From: a virus
Virus record (IMG/VR): IMGVR_UViG_3300046690_000486
Coordinates: 1 to 29,118 of that record
Strand: one strand, 5' to 3'
DNA length: 29,118 bases
Shown here: one piece after another, positions 1-6,278 of the stretch
Layout of the letters: every line of letters starts with the position of its first letter
Position numbering within the stretch: the stretch's first letter is position 1
The notes under the pieces: model-generated
Seen by the model: the letters and a program-made list of their open reading frames with translations, nothing else
Told to the model about the DNA's origin: nothing
Database searches by the model: none
Made by a program: the position numbers and the translations under genes

Positions 1-1346
1 TCGCGCGGCAGCCGTCCGAAGACCTGGCGCATAACGTCCGCGCTGAAGTCGGGGAACACGAGCCCGGCCCGAGGATGCTCTCCGTCCAAGTCCTGAAGCC
101 CAATACAGATTCCTCCGGCTTTATTATTCACAAGTATAACACGCGCGCTGTTGTCCTGGAACCGCGCCACGCACGAGTCTCGCATTCCGCGCTTGTTATG
201 CTGCGGTCGTCCGTCAACGATGCAGTCGGTTTTTAGTCGAGTTGCGAGAGCGTCGATAGTCTCGCTAAAATTGCAGAAAATTGCAACAGAGCATCCCTTA
301 TCAAGGTAGTCGGCGCATAGTTCGAGAGCGAGTGGGACTTTGAGAATCTCAAGGCGCTGTCTAGCTCGGAGTATAGCCGTAAGCGGGCTGTCTGGGGCAA
401 CGTCTGCGTCTGCGACGGCCTTCCAGCGGTCGAGACTATCCCGCATAGAATCATAGAGGGCGTCGATGCGCTCGGGGGCTTCGATGTCATAACATTCGCT
501 GATTATGGTGCGACTCGGGAAGTTAGGTATTTCCGATGTGCGGACTCGCACTCCGCGCTCAGGGAAAATATGGGCGTGGAGGTCTCGCATGATGGCGCGC
601 TGTCGCGCTGCGCCGACGGTCCAGCAGAATCCGGGCTTGTGGGGCAGCTTGCCGCAGCCGACGGTGCGGAGCCAGTCGTAGAAGCCAAGTCCAAACCGTG
701 GCGTGAGTGTGTGCAACCCGAGAACGTATCCCAGGGCACGCATCTGCAACGGTCCGATAGCTGGCGTCGCAGTAAGTCCCAGGATGATTTTGTTAGCGCG
801 CTTTGCGCCAATGAGTAGTTCTGCGTTAAGACTATTGCGCCCGGAGCAGCGGTGGGCCTCGTCAAAAATGACAGCAGCCACTTGCGGAGCGAAGTGAAAC
901 GACCCGTAGTTGTGTTCGTAGGCGCGAGTGATAATGCAATGTATCCCTGCTGGGTGACAGTAACACGGAACGGGGGCCGCAAGCTGCACCACCTGTTGAC
1001 AGCATTGGCAAGTGTAAACCGGAGGGGGCGGCGGCTCGGGGAGCGGATTATTCCAGCGTCCGAAAACTGTTTTTCCTGTTCTGAGTTGTTCATAATTGAT
1101 AACAGAAACCGTGTCGTTGAAATGCGCCGCCACTTGCTTCCACGCAGTCTGCGCGATTTTCGGGCAAACCACCAGGGTCGGCAGCCCGAGGGACTTGGCC
1201 ACGGCACACGCGACATACGTCTTGCCGGTGCCGGTATACGAGCAGTCGAGCGCAGAGCGATACTTGCGAAGGCTGCGCAGAAGGCTATCGGCGGGGGCTA
1301 CCTGCCAGGGCCGAAGCCGCGCGGCTGTGTCAGGTGAGATAGTCAC
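1..1346 (-). CDS. SF2 DEAD/DEAH-box helicase, C-terminus cut by window edge
   Basis: ATP-dependent DNA/RNA helicase or translocase of superfamily 2, probably acting in phage replication or recombination. An 'LRPWQ' stretch near residues 11-15 resembles the Q-motif region. Walker A 'YTGTGKT' lies at about 37-43, followed by 'VVCPK' (motif Ia), 'VIFDEAHR' (Walker B, DEAH) and 'LGLTATP' (motif III). The second RecA domain contains 'VAIFCNFSETIDAL', and the frame is still open at base 1 shortly after an 'MRQVFGRLPR' stretch that resembles motif VI. A Cys pair (CQCC), after the 'PEPPPP' segment, sits between motifs Ia and II, which could be a small zinc insert. I chose GTG at 1346 because no ATG lies upstream in frame; it overlaps the metallopeptidase gene by 17 bases. 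Motifs are read directly; the precise role is inferred. Confidence 0.9.
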   Translation of the reverse strand, partial: MTISPDTAARLRPWQVAPADSLLRSLRKYRSALDCSYTGTGKTYVACAVAKSLGLPTLVVCPKIAQTAWKQVAAHFNDTVSVINYEQLRTGKTVFGRWNNPLPEPPPPPVYTCQCCQQVVQLAAPVPCYCHPAGIHCIITRAYEHNYGSFHFAPQVAAVIFDEAHRCSGRNSLNAELLIGAKRANKIILGLTATPAIGPLQMRALGYVLGLHTLTPRFGLGFYDWLRTVGCGKLPHKPGFCWTVGAARQRAIMRDLHAHIFPERGVRVRTSEIPNFPSRTIISECYDIEAPERIDALYDSMRDSLDRWKAVADADVAPDSPLTAILRARQRLEILKVPLALELCADYLDKGCSVAIFCNFSETIDALATRLKTDCIVDGRPQHNKRGMRDSCVARFQDNSARVILVNNKAGGICIGLQDLDGEHPRAGLVFPDFSADVMRQVFGRLPR

Positions 1347-1626
1347 GAACGAATTTTCGATTCGAGCGCACGAAGTCCGCCAGAGCTTTGCCGAGCCACG
1401 TCACGGTCGCTTCCTCGCTCTGGCGGACGGGAAACTTGTATTCCTCGAACAGACAGTGCGCGATTTCGTGCCAGAGCGTTTCGCGCTGCTTGTAGGACGG
1501 TAACGTTTCGTCAATGTAAATGGTGTGGGAATCGAAATCCACCCACCCGAACGCGGCGCGCTCGTCGGCTACGTGATGTGCGACGAAAACGACTGAGTAG
1601 CAGGTGTTTACGATACGGATTTTCAT
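1330..1626 (-). CDS. Small zinc metallopeptidase (ImmA/IrrE- or SprT-like), HEXXH
   Basis: A 98-residue protein with the zinc-protease motif HEIAH at residues 53-57. It is preceded by an 'IYIDETLP' strand and an amphipathic helix, the arrangement of the short ImmA/IrrE-type phage peptidases. Acidic residues 71-72 (EE) downstream could give the third zinc ligand. Family members cleave repressors or other regulatory proteins; the substrate here is unknown. The start at 1626 gives an ATGA overlap with the upstream gene, so I prefer it to the longer frame reaching 1740. The 3' end overlaps the helicase start, so the two are probably translated together. Confidence 0.75.
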   Translation of the reverse strand: MKIRIVNTCYSVVFVAHHVADERAAFGWVDFDSHTIYIDETLPSYKQRETLWHEIAHCLFEEYKFPVRQSEEATVTWLGKALADFVRSNRKFVRDYLT

Positions 1627-1820
1627 GGGCACTTTGCGGTGAAAAATTCCTTCGGAAGTGCGGGGTTGACTGGGAAAAGCAACTCCACAGTCAGCAGGTG
1701 AGCATCGTCGCACACTTGGACGGTGTATTGCGGCGTCCACGTAATCAAGTCAACGCTGCGCACAACGACAAGAGTATCGTCGTGCGCAACGAGGACAAGT
1801 GCTAGCCAGGCGGCAATCAT
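1623..1820 (-). CDS. Small secreted protein of unknown function (65 aa)
   Basis: The N-terminus 'MIAAWLALVLVAHDD' looks like a short signal peptide. The mature part contains 'RSVDLITWTPQYTVQV' and ends in 'FFTAKCP'. The 'S-V-D-L-x-x-W-T-P' pattern resembles short beta-strand proteins I associate with Verrucomicrobiota-type genomes, which is the only weak host hint on this strand. It overlaps both neighbours by ATGA (1817-1820 and 1623-1626), which fixes the start and places it in one translationally coupled string with the fibronectin-III and metallopeptidase genes. No enzyme motif is visible. Confidence 0.65.
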   Translation of the reverse strand: MIAAWLALVLVAHDDTLVVVRSVDLITWTPQYTVQVCDDAHLLTVELLFPVNPALPKEFFTAKCP

Positions 1821-2167
1821 GGCGTCTTGGCGGTGATGCGGATGGTGATGCCGCGCGGCGCGCTGGCCGGGCCTGCGGGGGTCGTGACGGTGTTCGATGG
1901 GTCGGACTCGCCCCACATATTCGTGGCGGTCACGTAGAACTGATACACGCCAGGGGTGAGCGCGGGCACCGTGCAGGTGAGCGTAGGGGCCGCAACGTCG
2001 GCGACTTTGACGAAAACGCCCGTGAGGCCGTCGGCCTGATACAAAGTGTATTTGGTCACGTTGTCGGCGGCAAGATTTGCGTCCCACGCGAACGTGATGT
2101 CGAAGGTGACGGCGCGCGCAGCGGCGAGGGTGATGAACAGTAGTAGCAGTGTTAGGTATTTTTTCAT
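1817..2167 (-). CDS. Secreted fibronectin type III-domain protein
   Basis: A 116-residue protein with a clear signal peptide (MKKYLTLLLLFITLAAARA, cleavage probably after ARA). A single fibronectin-III-like domain follows: 'VTFDITFAWDAN' (strand A/B), 'VTKYTLYQAD' (strand C), 'PGVYQFYVTATNMWGESDPSNTV' split over strands F/G. The F-G pattern 'Y-x-F-Y-V-T-A-x-N-x-W-G-E-S-x-P-S-N' is diagnostic of the fold. Such domains bind carbohydrate or other proteins. It lies between an RlpA-like protein and a small secreted protein, all with ATGA overlaps, so the cluster probably acts at the host envelope. Confidence 0.8.
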   Translation of the reverse strand: MKKYLTLLLLFITLAAARAVTFDITFAWDANLAADNVTKYTLYQADGLTGVFVKVADVAAPTLTCTVPALTPGVYQFYVTATNMWGESDPSNTVTTPAGPASAPRGITIRITAKTP

Positions 2168-2535
2168 TGGTGCATTTTGGTTATGGTTACTTCAATCAAT
2201 CCGATTTTGGGCTCAGCCAGCAGGGAAAAAGCGGCCTCGCTCAAATCAATAACTCTGTGCAGACGGCGAGCCGGTCCCCGGTCGGTCACGGTCACGATAA
2301 CGGAGTGGTCCGGGGTGCTGACCCGAAGCTTGGTGCCCAGGGGGTATTCCCAGCACGCACAGGTGAACGCCGACGGGTCGAATGGCTGCCCGTTCGCCAT
2401 AGCGCGTCCCTCCGCTTCGCGGCCATACCAGGACGCGGTGCCGGTGGTGCTGGCGGTCTCCGGCGCGCCGAGAGCACTCCAGGCATAAAGCAGGAACCCG
2501 AGTATCACGAGCCCAGTGGCGGCGTAGTCGTTCAT
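2164..2535 (-). CDS. RlpA-like double-psi beta-barrel protein, catalytic His replaced
   Basis: A 123-residue secreted or membrane-anchored protein: N-terminal hydrophobic segment (residues 5-23), then the RlpA/DPBB signatures 'TASWYG' (33-38), 'ANGQPFD' (47-53), 'PLGTKLRV' (65-72), 'VTDRGP' (83-88) and 'VIDLSEAAF' (95-103). RlpA proteins are lytic transglycosylases acting on denuded peptidoglycan glycan. In the family the stretch after the PFD aspartate normally reads T-A-A-H before the PLGT strand; here it reads T-C-A-C-W, so the catalytic His appears to be Cys61. The Asp of 'FD' and of 'DRGP' are kept. It may be a binding-only barrel or an altered lysis or entry enzyme. ATGA overlaps link it to the HAD gene upstream and the fibronectin gene downstream. 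Confidence 0.85.
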   Translation of the reverse strand: MNDYAATGLVILGFLLYAWSALGAPETASTTGTASWYGREAEGRAMANGQPFDPSAFTCACWEYPLGTKLRVSTPDHSVIVTVTDRGPARRLHRVIDLSEAAFSLLAEPKIGLIEVTITKMHQ

Positions 2536-2891
2536 AAATTATCGGAACCATCAACCCGGTTGCCGGTGTTTTCTATCACTTGCACGGCCCGGTCGTCCCA
2601 TAGCTGATACATATTCATGTCCTTTTCGTGCGTGACCGCTAGCGCCAGTCCGATGTGCTTCAAGCACCAAGCTTGGATGTATCCCTCCGCCTGTGCCCGC
2701 GATTGAATGTGCGCCACTCGGGCAGTGAAAATTCGGACTTCGGTTCCCTCCGCCAACCACTTTTGAATCCGTGTAACCATTTTTGGAATGGGCTCTCCGA
2801 TGTGTTGTGGTCCGCGCCAAACGTGGTCGTAATGCGCCAGCGTGCCATCCAGGTCAACGCCTATCCAGCCGGTGTGTATTTTTTCACTCAT
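2532..2891 (-). CDS. HAD-superfamily phosphatase
   Basis: A 119-residue HAD hydrolase. Motif I 'DLDGTLA' is at residues 13-19 (nucleophile D13, acid/base D15), motif II is the T of 'IFTAR' (T56), the motif III Lys is probably K90 ('HEKD'), and motif IV is 'LWDDRA' (D99, D100). All catalytic residues are visible and the length fits small phage HAD phosphatases without a large cap. The substrate is unknown; a nucleotide or polynucleotide 3'-phosphate is possible given the nucleotide-kinase-like gene in the same string. The start at 2891 overlaps the upstream small gene by 8 bases. Confidence 0.85.
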   Translation of the reverse strand: MSEKIHTGWIGVDLDGTLAHYDHVWRGPQHIGEPIPKMVTRIQKWLAEGTEVRIFTARVAHIQSRAQAEGYIQAWCLKHIGLALAVTHEKDMNMYQLWDDRAVQVIENTGNRVDGSDNL

Positions 2892-3069
2892 AGTTTTTGG
2901 GTAACGGTTTGATGGAGCGCAGGTATTCGCCCCACGAACGCAACTCCGGGGGTCGCCCCGGCGATACCCTCACCCATCGTTGCGCGCGCTTCAATCGTGC
3001 CAGAGTGTTCCGAGCATGAGGACAAGAAACACAACAAGCAAAAGGGTTTGGCTTTCGTTCATAAGTCAT
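2884..3069 (-). CDS. Hypothetical protein, 61 aa
   Basis: A short basic protein with a Cys cluster near the N-terminus ('FACCVSCPHA', residues 10-19), then an Arg-rich region. C-C-x-x-C-x-x-H could bind zinc, but no known family is recognised. It is held in place by an ATGA overlap with the 25-residue membrane protein upstream (3066-3069) and an 8-base overlap with the HAD gene downstream. Confidence 0.6.
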   Translation of the reverse strand: MTYERKPNPFACCVSCPHARNTLARLKRAQRWVRVSPGRPPELRSWGEYLRSIKPLPKNYE

Positions 3070-3143
3070 TTGTCGGTCATAAAAAGGAGGACGCCCAGCA
3101 CCCCCGCCGCGAACAGCAGGATGACAATATCCTCGGGTTTCAT
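3066..3143 (-). CDS. Tiny single-pass membrane protein (25 aa)
   Basis: ATG at 3143, stop at 3066. The protein is M-K-P-E-D followed by one hydrophobic helix (IVILLFAAGVLGVLLFM) and a short polar tail T-D-K. It has ATGA overlaps on both sides, with the 33-residue membrane protein upstream and the 61-residue gene downstream, which is strong positional evidence for a gene this small. Tiny phage membrane proteins of this size can be lysis-related or host-modulating; no family is recognised. Confidence 0.6.
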   Translation of the reverse strand: MKPEDIVILLFAAGVLGVLLFMTDK

Positions 3144-3241
3144 CGAAGTGAACGAAAAAAGATTACGATGCCGAGCCAGGCCAGCAGCATTCCGCCGATG
3201 ATAACCGCGGCGCTATCGGTGATGATGTGTAGATATTCCAT
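3140..3241 (-). CDS. Tiny single-pass membrane protein (33 aa)
   Basis: ATG at 3241, stop at 3140. The protein is 'MEYLHIITDS' followed by a transmembrane helix (about residues 11-29, AAVIIGGMLLAWLGIVIFF) and a basic end R-S-L-R. It starts 4 bases after the upstream stop at 3246 and overlaps the next tiny membrane gene by ATGA. Two such genes side by side, a few genes upstream of an RlpA-like protein, would fit a holin or accessory-membrane role; this is inference only. Confidence 0.6.
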   Translation of the reverse strand: MEYLHIITDSAAVIIGGMLLAWLGIVIFFRSLR

Positions 3242-3245
3242 AGTG

Positions 3246-3467
3246 TTAGCGAACGATAGGGATATGAATCTTTTCGGGCTCACGCGTGCCGTCGGTATCG
3301 GTGCTATCGGTGCCGGACTCTGGCGCGTGGCCGTCGTCGGGCCACTGTGGGTTTTGCCCCGTAGTGCCTTCGGGCATCGGGATTAAGTCGCGTTTTGGTT
3401 GTTTGTCTTTCATATTTCGTTGGGCTGCGATATACAGCAGTTCGATGTCTATTTGTTCCGGGCTCAT
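3246..3467 (-). CDS. Hypothetical acidic protein, 73 aa
   Basis: The start at 3467 is set by an ATGA overlap with the kinase-like gene stop. The N-terminus is helical (MSPEQIDIELLYIAAQR), followed by a low-complexity polar tail rich in Pro, Asp, Thr and Gly ('GTDSTDTDGTREPEKIHIP'). It is probably disordered and not recognised. The longer frame reaching 3575 runs inside the kinase gene and is not needed. Confidence 0.55.
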   Translation of the reverse strand: MSPEQIDIELLYIAAQRNMKDKQPKRDLIPMPEGTTGQNPQWPDDGHAPESGTDSTDTDGTREPEKIHIPIVR

Positions 3468-4546
3468 TCCAGTGAAAAATCCGTCACGGCGATGTCGGTC
3501 GGCTCCGCAATCGGAGAGCCTGCGGCATTCGCGGCGGTCCACTCCGCCAGAGTCCACAGCCGGGTGCTGGGGCACGGGGCGGCGCTGTTCCAGATGACGC
3601 GCATCTTTGCGCCATTGCGAACCGTGCTGAGTTGTTTGATTACCTGGTTGTCCAAGGCTCGGCTAAGTTGCTCGGAAGTATCCTTGAGCACAGGAGACTC
3701 AGGTGTAAGGCCGCGCTTAGCGAGTCGCTCGATGCGCTCCGCGGGCGTGGTGATAACGTGAAAATTGGTCCATCCGAGTTTGGTCAGTTGCGCAAACTCG
3801 TTCGCGAAACGCACGTTGGTGATGGAAATTCGCTCCGGTCCCGCGGCGGCGATGCGCACGAGCGCTGCGTCCAGCCAGATGTTTTCGTTGATGCCAAAGC
3901 TGGCCCAGTCCACGCCCAGGTTTCCGGGAAGAGTCCCGGCGAGGGAACGAATCATGCCGATGAATGCCGCGCGCGCCGGGCTGACGGGATATTGCGCGTT
4001 GATGGTGCCCCGGCCCCACTGACCGACGGTTTGCAAGAAAGCCCGCATTCCCGGCAGTGCGTCCTTGTTCCCGTTAGCGTCAACCGACGCAGCGAAAAAA
4101 AGGTTAGCGAGTGCATACAGCGGGCGCGCAAGGCCCTCAATCGGAAGTCCGGCCACGCCCGCCATGTGGTCCTTGCCCACGGCAAGCCCGCCGGTGAAGA
4201 ATACCTTGCTGAGTGCTGGCGCTGGCGCTGGCACGAACGACGGCATAGCCGATGCGCCGCCGCCAGAAACCGGCGTAACTGAGACGGCGGTGGGTATGGC
4301 GGCGGCGGGCTTGTGTCGGGCATTCGGGTTGGCACTCACCTGGGCAGCCTGCGCTTCGTCAGTCGGCGTGGTTTGCATGAGCGCGGTAGCGGCATCCATT
4401 TCACCGTTGCGTGCCTCCGGCGCGGCGGTCTCCATGAGCGGGCTGTTGAGGAAGCCCACGAGAGAGTTGATGGCGGCGGCGTCGTTGCCCAGGCTGGACC
4501 TGTCGAGCGGACGTTTCAGTTCGGGGGTAAGCAGGCTGTTCTTCAT
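3464..4546 (-). CDS. P-loop nucleotide kinase-like protein (dNMP-kinase-like) with long N-terminal extension
   Basis: A 360-residue protein. Residues 1-75 are polar and helical, 78-112 are a Pro/Ala/Ser-rich linker, and a kinase-like domain starts near 113. The P-loop is 'FFTGGLAVGKDHMA' (117-129). Its G-K-D ending, rather than G-K-S/T, is the form seen in phage deoxynucleoside monophosphate kinases. A later 'ITNVRFANEFAQLTKLGW' (242-259) matches the 'D/N-V-R-F-x-N-E' helix of the same family, followed by a strand and 'TPAERIERLAKRG'. The predicted role is phosphorylation of dNMPs for phage DNA synthesis. The first Met of the longest frame is a TTG at 4570; I prefer ATG at 4546. A promoter-like motif lies 50-80 bases upstream. 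Confidence 0.6.
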   Translation of the reverse strand: MKNSLLTPELKRPLDRSSLGNDAAAINSLVGFLNSPLMETAAPEARNGEMDAATALMQTTPTDEAQAAQVSANPNARHKPAAAIPTAVSVTPVSGGGASAMPSFVPAPAPALSKVFFTGGLAVGKDHMAGVAGLPIEGLARPLYALANLFFAASVDANGNKDALPGMRAFLQTVGQWGRGTINAQYPVSPARAAFIGMIRSLAGTLPGNLGVDWASFGINENIWLDAALVRIAAAGPERISITNVRFANEFAQLTKLGWTNFHVITTPAERIERLAKRGLTPESPVLKDTSEQLSRALDNQVIKQLSTVRNGAKMRVIWNSAAPCPSTRLWTLAEWTAANAAGSPIAEPTDIAVTDFSLE

Positions 4547-4595
4547 TCGGCGTATCAGGTTGAGTATCAAAGGTTGGCGGTCGGTTGTTCTCTAT

Positions 4596-4625
4596 ACAGT
4601 GTAGCTCACCGCGCGCGAAAAGCAA
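4596..4625 (-). promoter_or_regulatory. Promoter of the TTGC-N-CACTGT family before the kinase-like gene
   Basis: Read on the minus strand: TTGCTT (4625-4620), 18 nt, CACTGT (4601-4596) followed by ATAGAGAAC. It matches the motif found upstream of several other genes here, with one extra spacer base. The first usable start codons lie 26 (TTG) and 50 (ATG) bases after the CACTGT box. The -35 end overlaps the 3' end of the upstream gene. Confidence 0.45.
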
Positions 4626-5091
4626 GTTCGTCTTTGATTTTTCCCCACTGCTCGTCGAAGTGCTGCGCCTGGAGGCTCAGGACCGCCATCGCTTGGTGTC
4701 GGCGCGCTTGTTGCCGCGCTGTGATGCCGACGGGATTCTCGATGTCGGGCACCGATGCCAGGAGTTGGTAGTCCACCTGCGCATTGTGCCGACGATGTAT
4801 TACACGCTTGAGCCACTTGCCGATTTGGGCCAGCGTTGCGCGGGCCAGTTTCGGGTCGCGAGAACCAGCCGCCCGCTCGGGTGCCGGGGGCGTGCTATAC
4901 AGTGAGTGGTCGGTTTTGTCAGTCCGGCGGTTCGTCCGCAGCGGGGTCGCGCTGGTGTAGCTCGTTTCTCGGGCTCGACGACACGTTTTGCGAAAAGCGT
5001 TCGTCAGCTTCGCCTTCGGGTCAGTCAGCAGCGCCGTCGCTACCTGTTTTGGCATTCCGTAATTTTCGTCCGGGGTCAGTTTGGTTTTCAT
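4606..5091 (-). CDS. Hypothetical protein, 161 aa
   Basis: A basic, Arg-rich, largely helical protein. Residues 1-45 are polar, then a Ser/Thr/Arg-rich region, then a long predicted helix from about 80 to the end (KLARATLAQIGKWLKRVI..., QQARRHQAMAVLSLQAQHFD). Not recognised; a nucleic-acid-binding role would fit the charge but is not shown. It is the first gene after a 147-bp gap with a promoter and palindrome, so it probably heads a transcription unit. An internal minus-strand CACTGTAT at 4904-4897 has no convincing -35 hexamer. Confidence 0.65.
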   Translation of the reverse strand: MKTKLTPDENYGMPKQVATALLTDPKAKLTNAFRKTCRRARETSYTSATPLRTNRRTDKTDHSLYSTPPAPERAAGSRDPKLARATLAQIGKWLKRVIHRRHNAQVDYQLLASVPDIENPVGITARQQARRHQAMAVLSLQAQHFDEQWGKIKDELAFRAR

Positions 5092-5110
5092 TTGGGTGTT
5101 GTGTTTGTGT

Positions 5111-5139
5111 TAAATAGGGCGCGAGGGTAGGGGTTGCAA
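5111..5139 (-). promoter_or_regulatory. Promoter for the 5091 leftward unit
   Basis: On the minus strand TTGCAA (5139-5134), exactly 17 nt, TATTTA (5116-5111), then an A/C-rich leader of 19 nt to the ATG at 5091. The -35 shares the TTGC core of the other promoters here, while the -10 is closer to the bacterial consensus. No Shine-Dalgarno is visible in the leader. Confidence 0.55.
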
Positions 5140-5144
5140 CCCCT
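5129..5144. promoter_or_regulatory. Perfect 16-bp palindrome overlapping a -35 box (operator candidate)
   Basis: AGGGGTTGCAACCCCT is identical to its reverse complement and is centred exactly on the TTGCAA -35 hexamer of the leftward promoter. That position suits a dimeric repressor that blocks RNA polymerase. The rest of the gap 5145-5238 holds no gene; a TATACTGA stretch at 5182-5175 (minus) is another weak promoter-like element. Confidence 0.5.
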
Positions 5145-5238
5145 TGTTGTCAGCTTGCGCTAAATTATCAGGTCTCAGTATACGCGCGGCACGGCTAGCA
5201 CAGCGCGCGGATAAGATTTTTGCCTGCCCTCTCATAAA

Positions 5239-5547
5239 TTAAAGCACGTATGTATTAAGTTCGTATCGGCCTTCAGTCGAGCGCCAGATGTTTACGTGAA
5301 AGTAGCTTCGGGTGCGCTTGCCCTTGATGGTGCGTATCTCGAAATTGAAATCCCGGTGGTCGCCATAGGACAGCGGACCGGCGCGGCCAATTTCGGCAGT
5401 CCAGTGGCCGTCCTCCGGGCAAGTCGGACCGCTGGACACCAAGTCCACGCCTCGGTCATCGAGAGCCGGTTGAATCGCGTCCACGGTTTCGTGCAGCGTG
5501 TCGAAAAAGCAGGGTCGTTTTGTCAGTGTAGGCATATCGTTAGTCAT
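5239..5547 (-). CDS. Hypothetical protein, 102 aa
   Basis: A soluble mixed alpha/beta protein starting 'MTNDMPTLTKRPCFFDTLHE' and ending in beta-rich 'YFHVNIWRSTEGRYELNTYVL'. No family or catalytic motif is recognised. It overlaps the upstream gene by 8 bases (5540-5547) and is the last gene before the 147-bp gap, so it closes this leftward string. Confidence 0.65.
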   Translation of the reverse strand: MTNDMPTLTKRPCFFDTLHETVDAIQPALDDRGVDLVSSGPTCPEDGHWTAEIGRAGPLSYGDHRDFNFEIRTIKGKRTRSYFHVNIWRSTEGRYELNTYVL

Positions 5548-5728
5548 TAAACCATTTCGTGACTTTGAAAATCAGAGGACCGTCCTGGCGGGTGTGTCCG
5601 CGGTTCCACATTTCGCGTCGGGCTTGTTTGACAGCGTCCGCGGAATTGCGGGCATCAAACTCAAACGTGCCAGGGTGTTCTCCGGCGGCGGGGTGCTTGG
5701 CAGTCACAGTCACGAGATACCTGTTCAT
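5540..5728 (-). CDS. Hypothetical protein, 62 aa
   Basis: A small alpha/beta protein: strand 'RYLVTVTAKH', strand 'GTFEFDARNSADAVKQARREMW', strand 'GPLIFKVTKWF'. The beta-(DARNSADAVKQAR)-beta layout resembles small phage proteins in which a strand is followed by the 'A-x-x-A-x-x-A-R' helix. Function unknown. ATGA overlap with the upstream gene. Confidence 0.65.
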   Translation of the reverse strand: MNRYLVTVTAKHPAAGEHPGTFEFDARNSADAVKQARREMWNRGHTRQDGPLIFKVTKWFND

Positions 5729-5979
5729 GCGGCCTCCAGTTCAGAAACAACCGAACGCAGCGCGGTGTCGATGTGGGTGTCGTTGAGATAGGGGTAAAGC
5801 TCGGAGCACACCCAGGCCGCGCCCTTAAAGCAGTGCAACAGGTCCCAGCGCAGCCGCTTTTCCAAGTCTTTGGCCGGGCGGGGGTTCGCGGGGGACTTCA
5901 GGAACGCTCGGTGCTCCGCGATTGCGGCCTTGTGAATGCTGGCCTTGATGGCCTCGTAGTGCTCGGTCTTAATCTTCAT
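5725..5979 (-). CDS. Hypothetical helical protein, 84 aa
   Basis: An all-alpha protein with 'MKIKTEHYEAIKASIHKAAIAEH' and 'DLEKRLRWDLLHCFKGAAWVCSELYPYLND', followed by 'HIDTALRSVV'. The pattern 'A-H...F-L...N-P-R-x-A-K-D-L-E-K-R-L-R-W-D-L' looks like a conserved small phage helical protein, but I cannot name it. ATGA overlaps on both sides fix the start. Confidence 0.65.
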   Translation of the reverse strand: MKIKTEHYEAIKASIHKAAIAEHRAFLKSPANPRPAKDLEKRLRWDLLHCFKGAAWVCSELYPYLNDTHIDTALRSVVSELEAA

Positions 5980-6278
5980 GCCGGTAAAGTATCACAGCCG
6001 GGGGCATCCGCAAGCTCAGGATTTACTGTGCGTGACTTAGGGGATTTACGTAGTGCCGCCCTAATCGTTCCGATTCGCCAGCCAGCGACAGCCGGGTTAA
6101 TAGCGAGACGGACTTCGCCACGGATGCCAGCATAAGTAAACCGGTGCGCAGGCGCGGGTATCACACTGCCGTAGCTACCGATAACGAAGCTAACACATTC
6201 CCGCTGACGCGCCGCGGTGCGCGCGCCGTTGAGGGCGTATTCACTGTCCGCGCTCCCGAATCCCGAGACCAAGCTCAT
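5976..6278 (-). CDS. Hypothetical protein, 100 aa
   Basis: A Gly/Ala/Arg-rich protein of mixed structure with no recognised motif. Two Cys (near residues 28 and 95) are far apart. Coding status is supported mainly by ATGA overlaps with both neighbours (6275-6278 and 5976-5979). Confidence 0.55.
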   Translation of the reverse strand: MSLVSGFGSADSEYALNGARTAARQRECVSFVIGSYGSVIPAPAHRFTYAGIRGEVRLAINPAVAGWRIGTIRAALRKSPKSRTVNPELADAPGCDTLPA

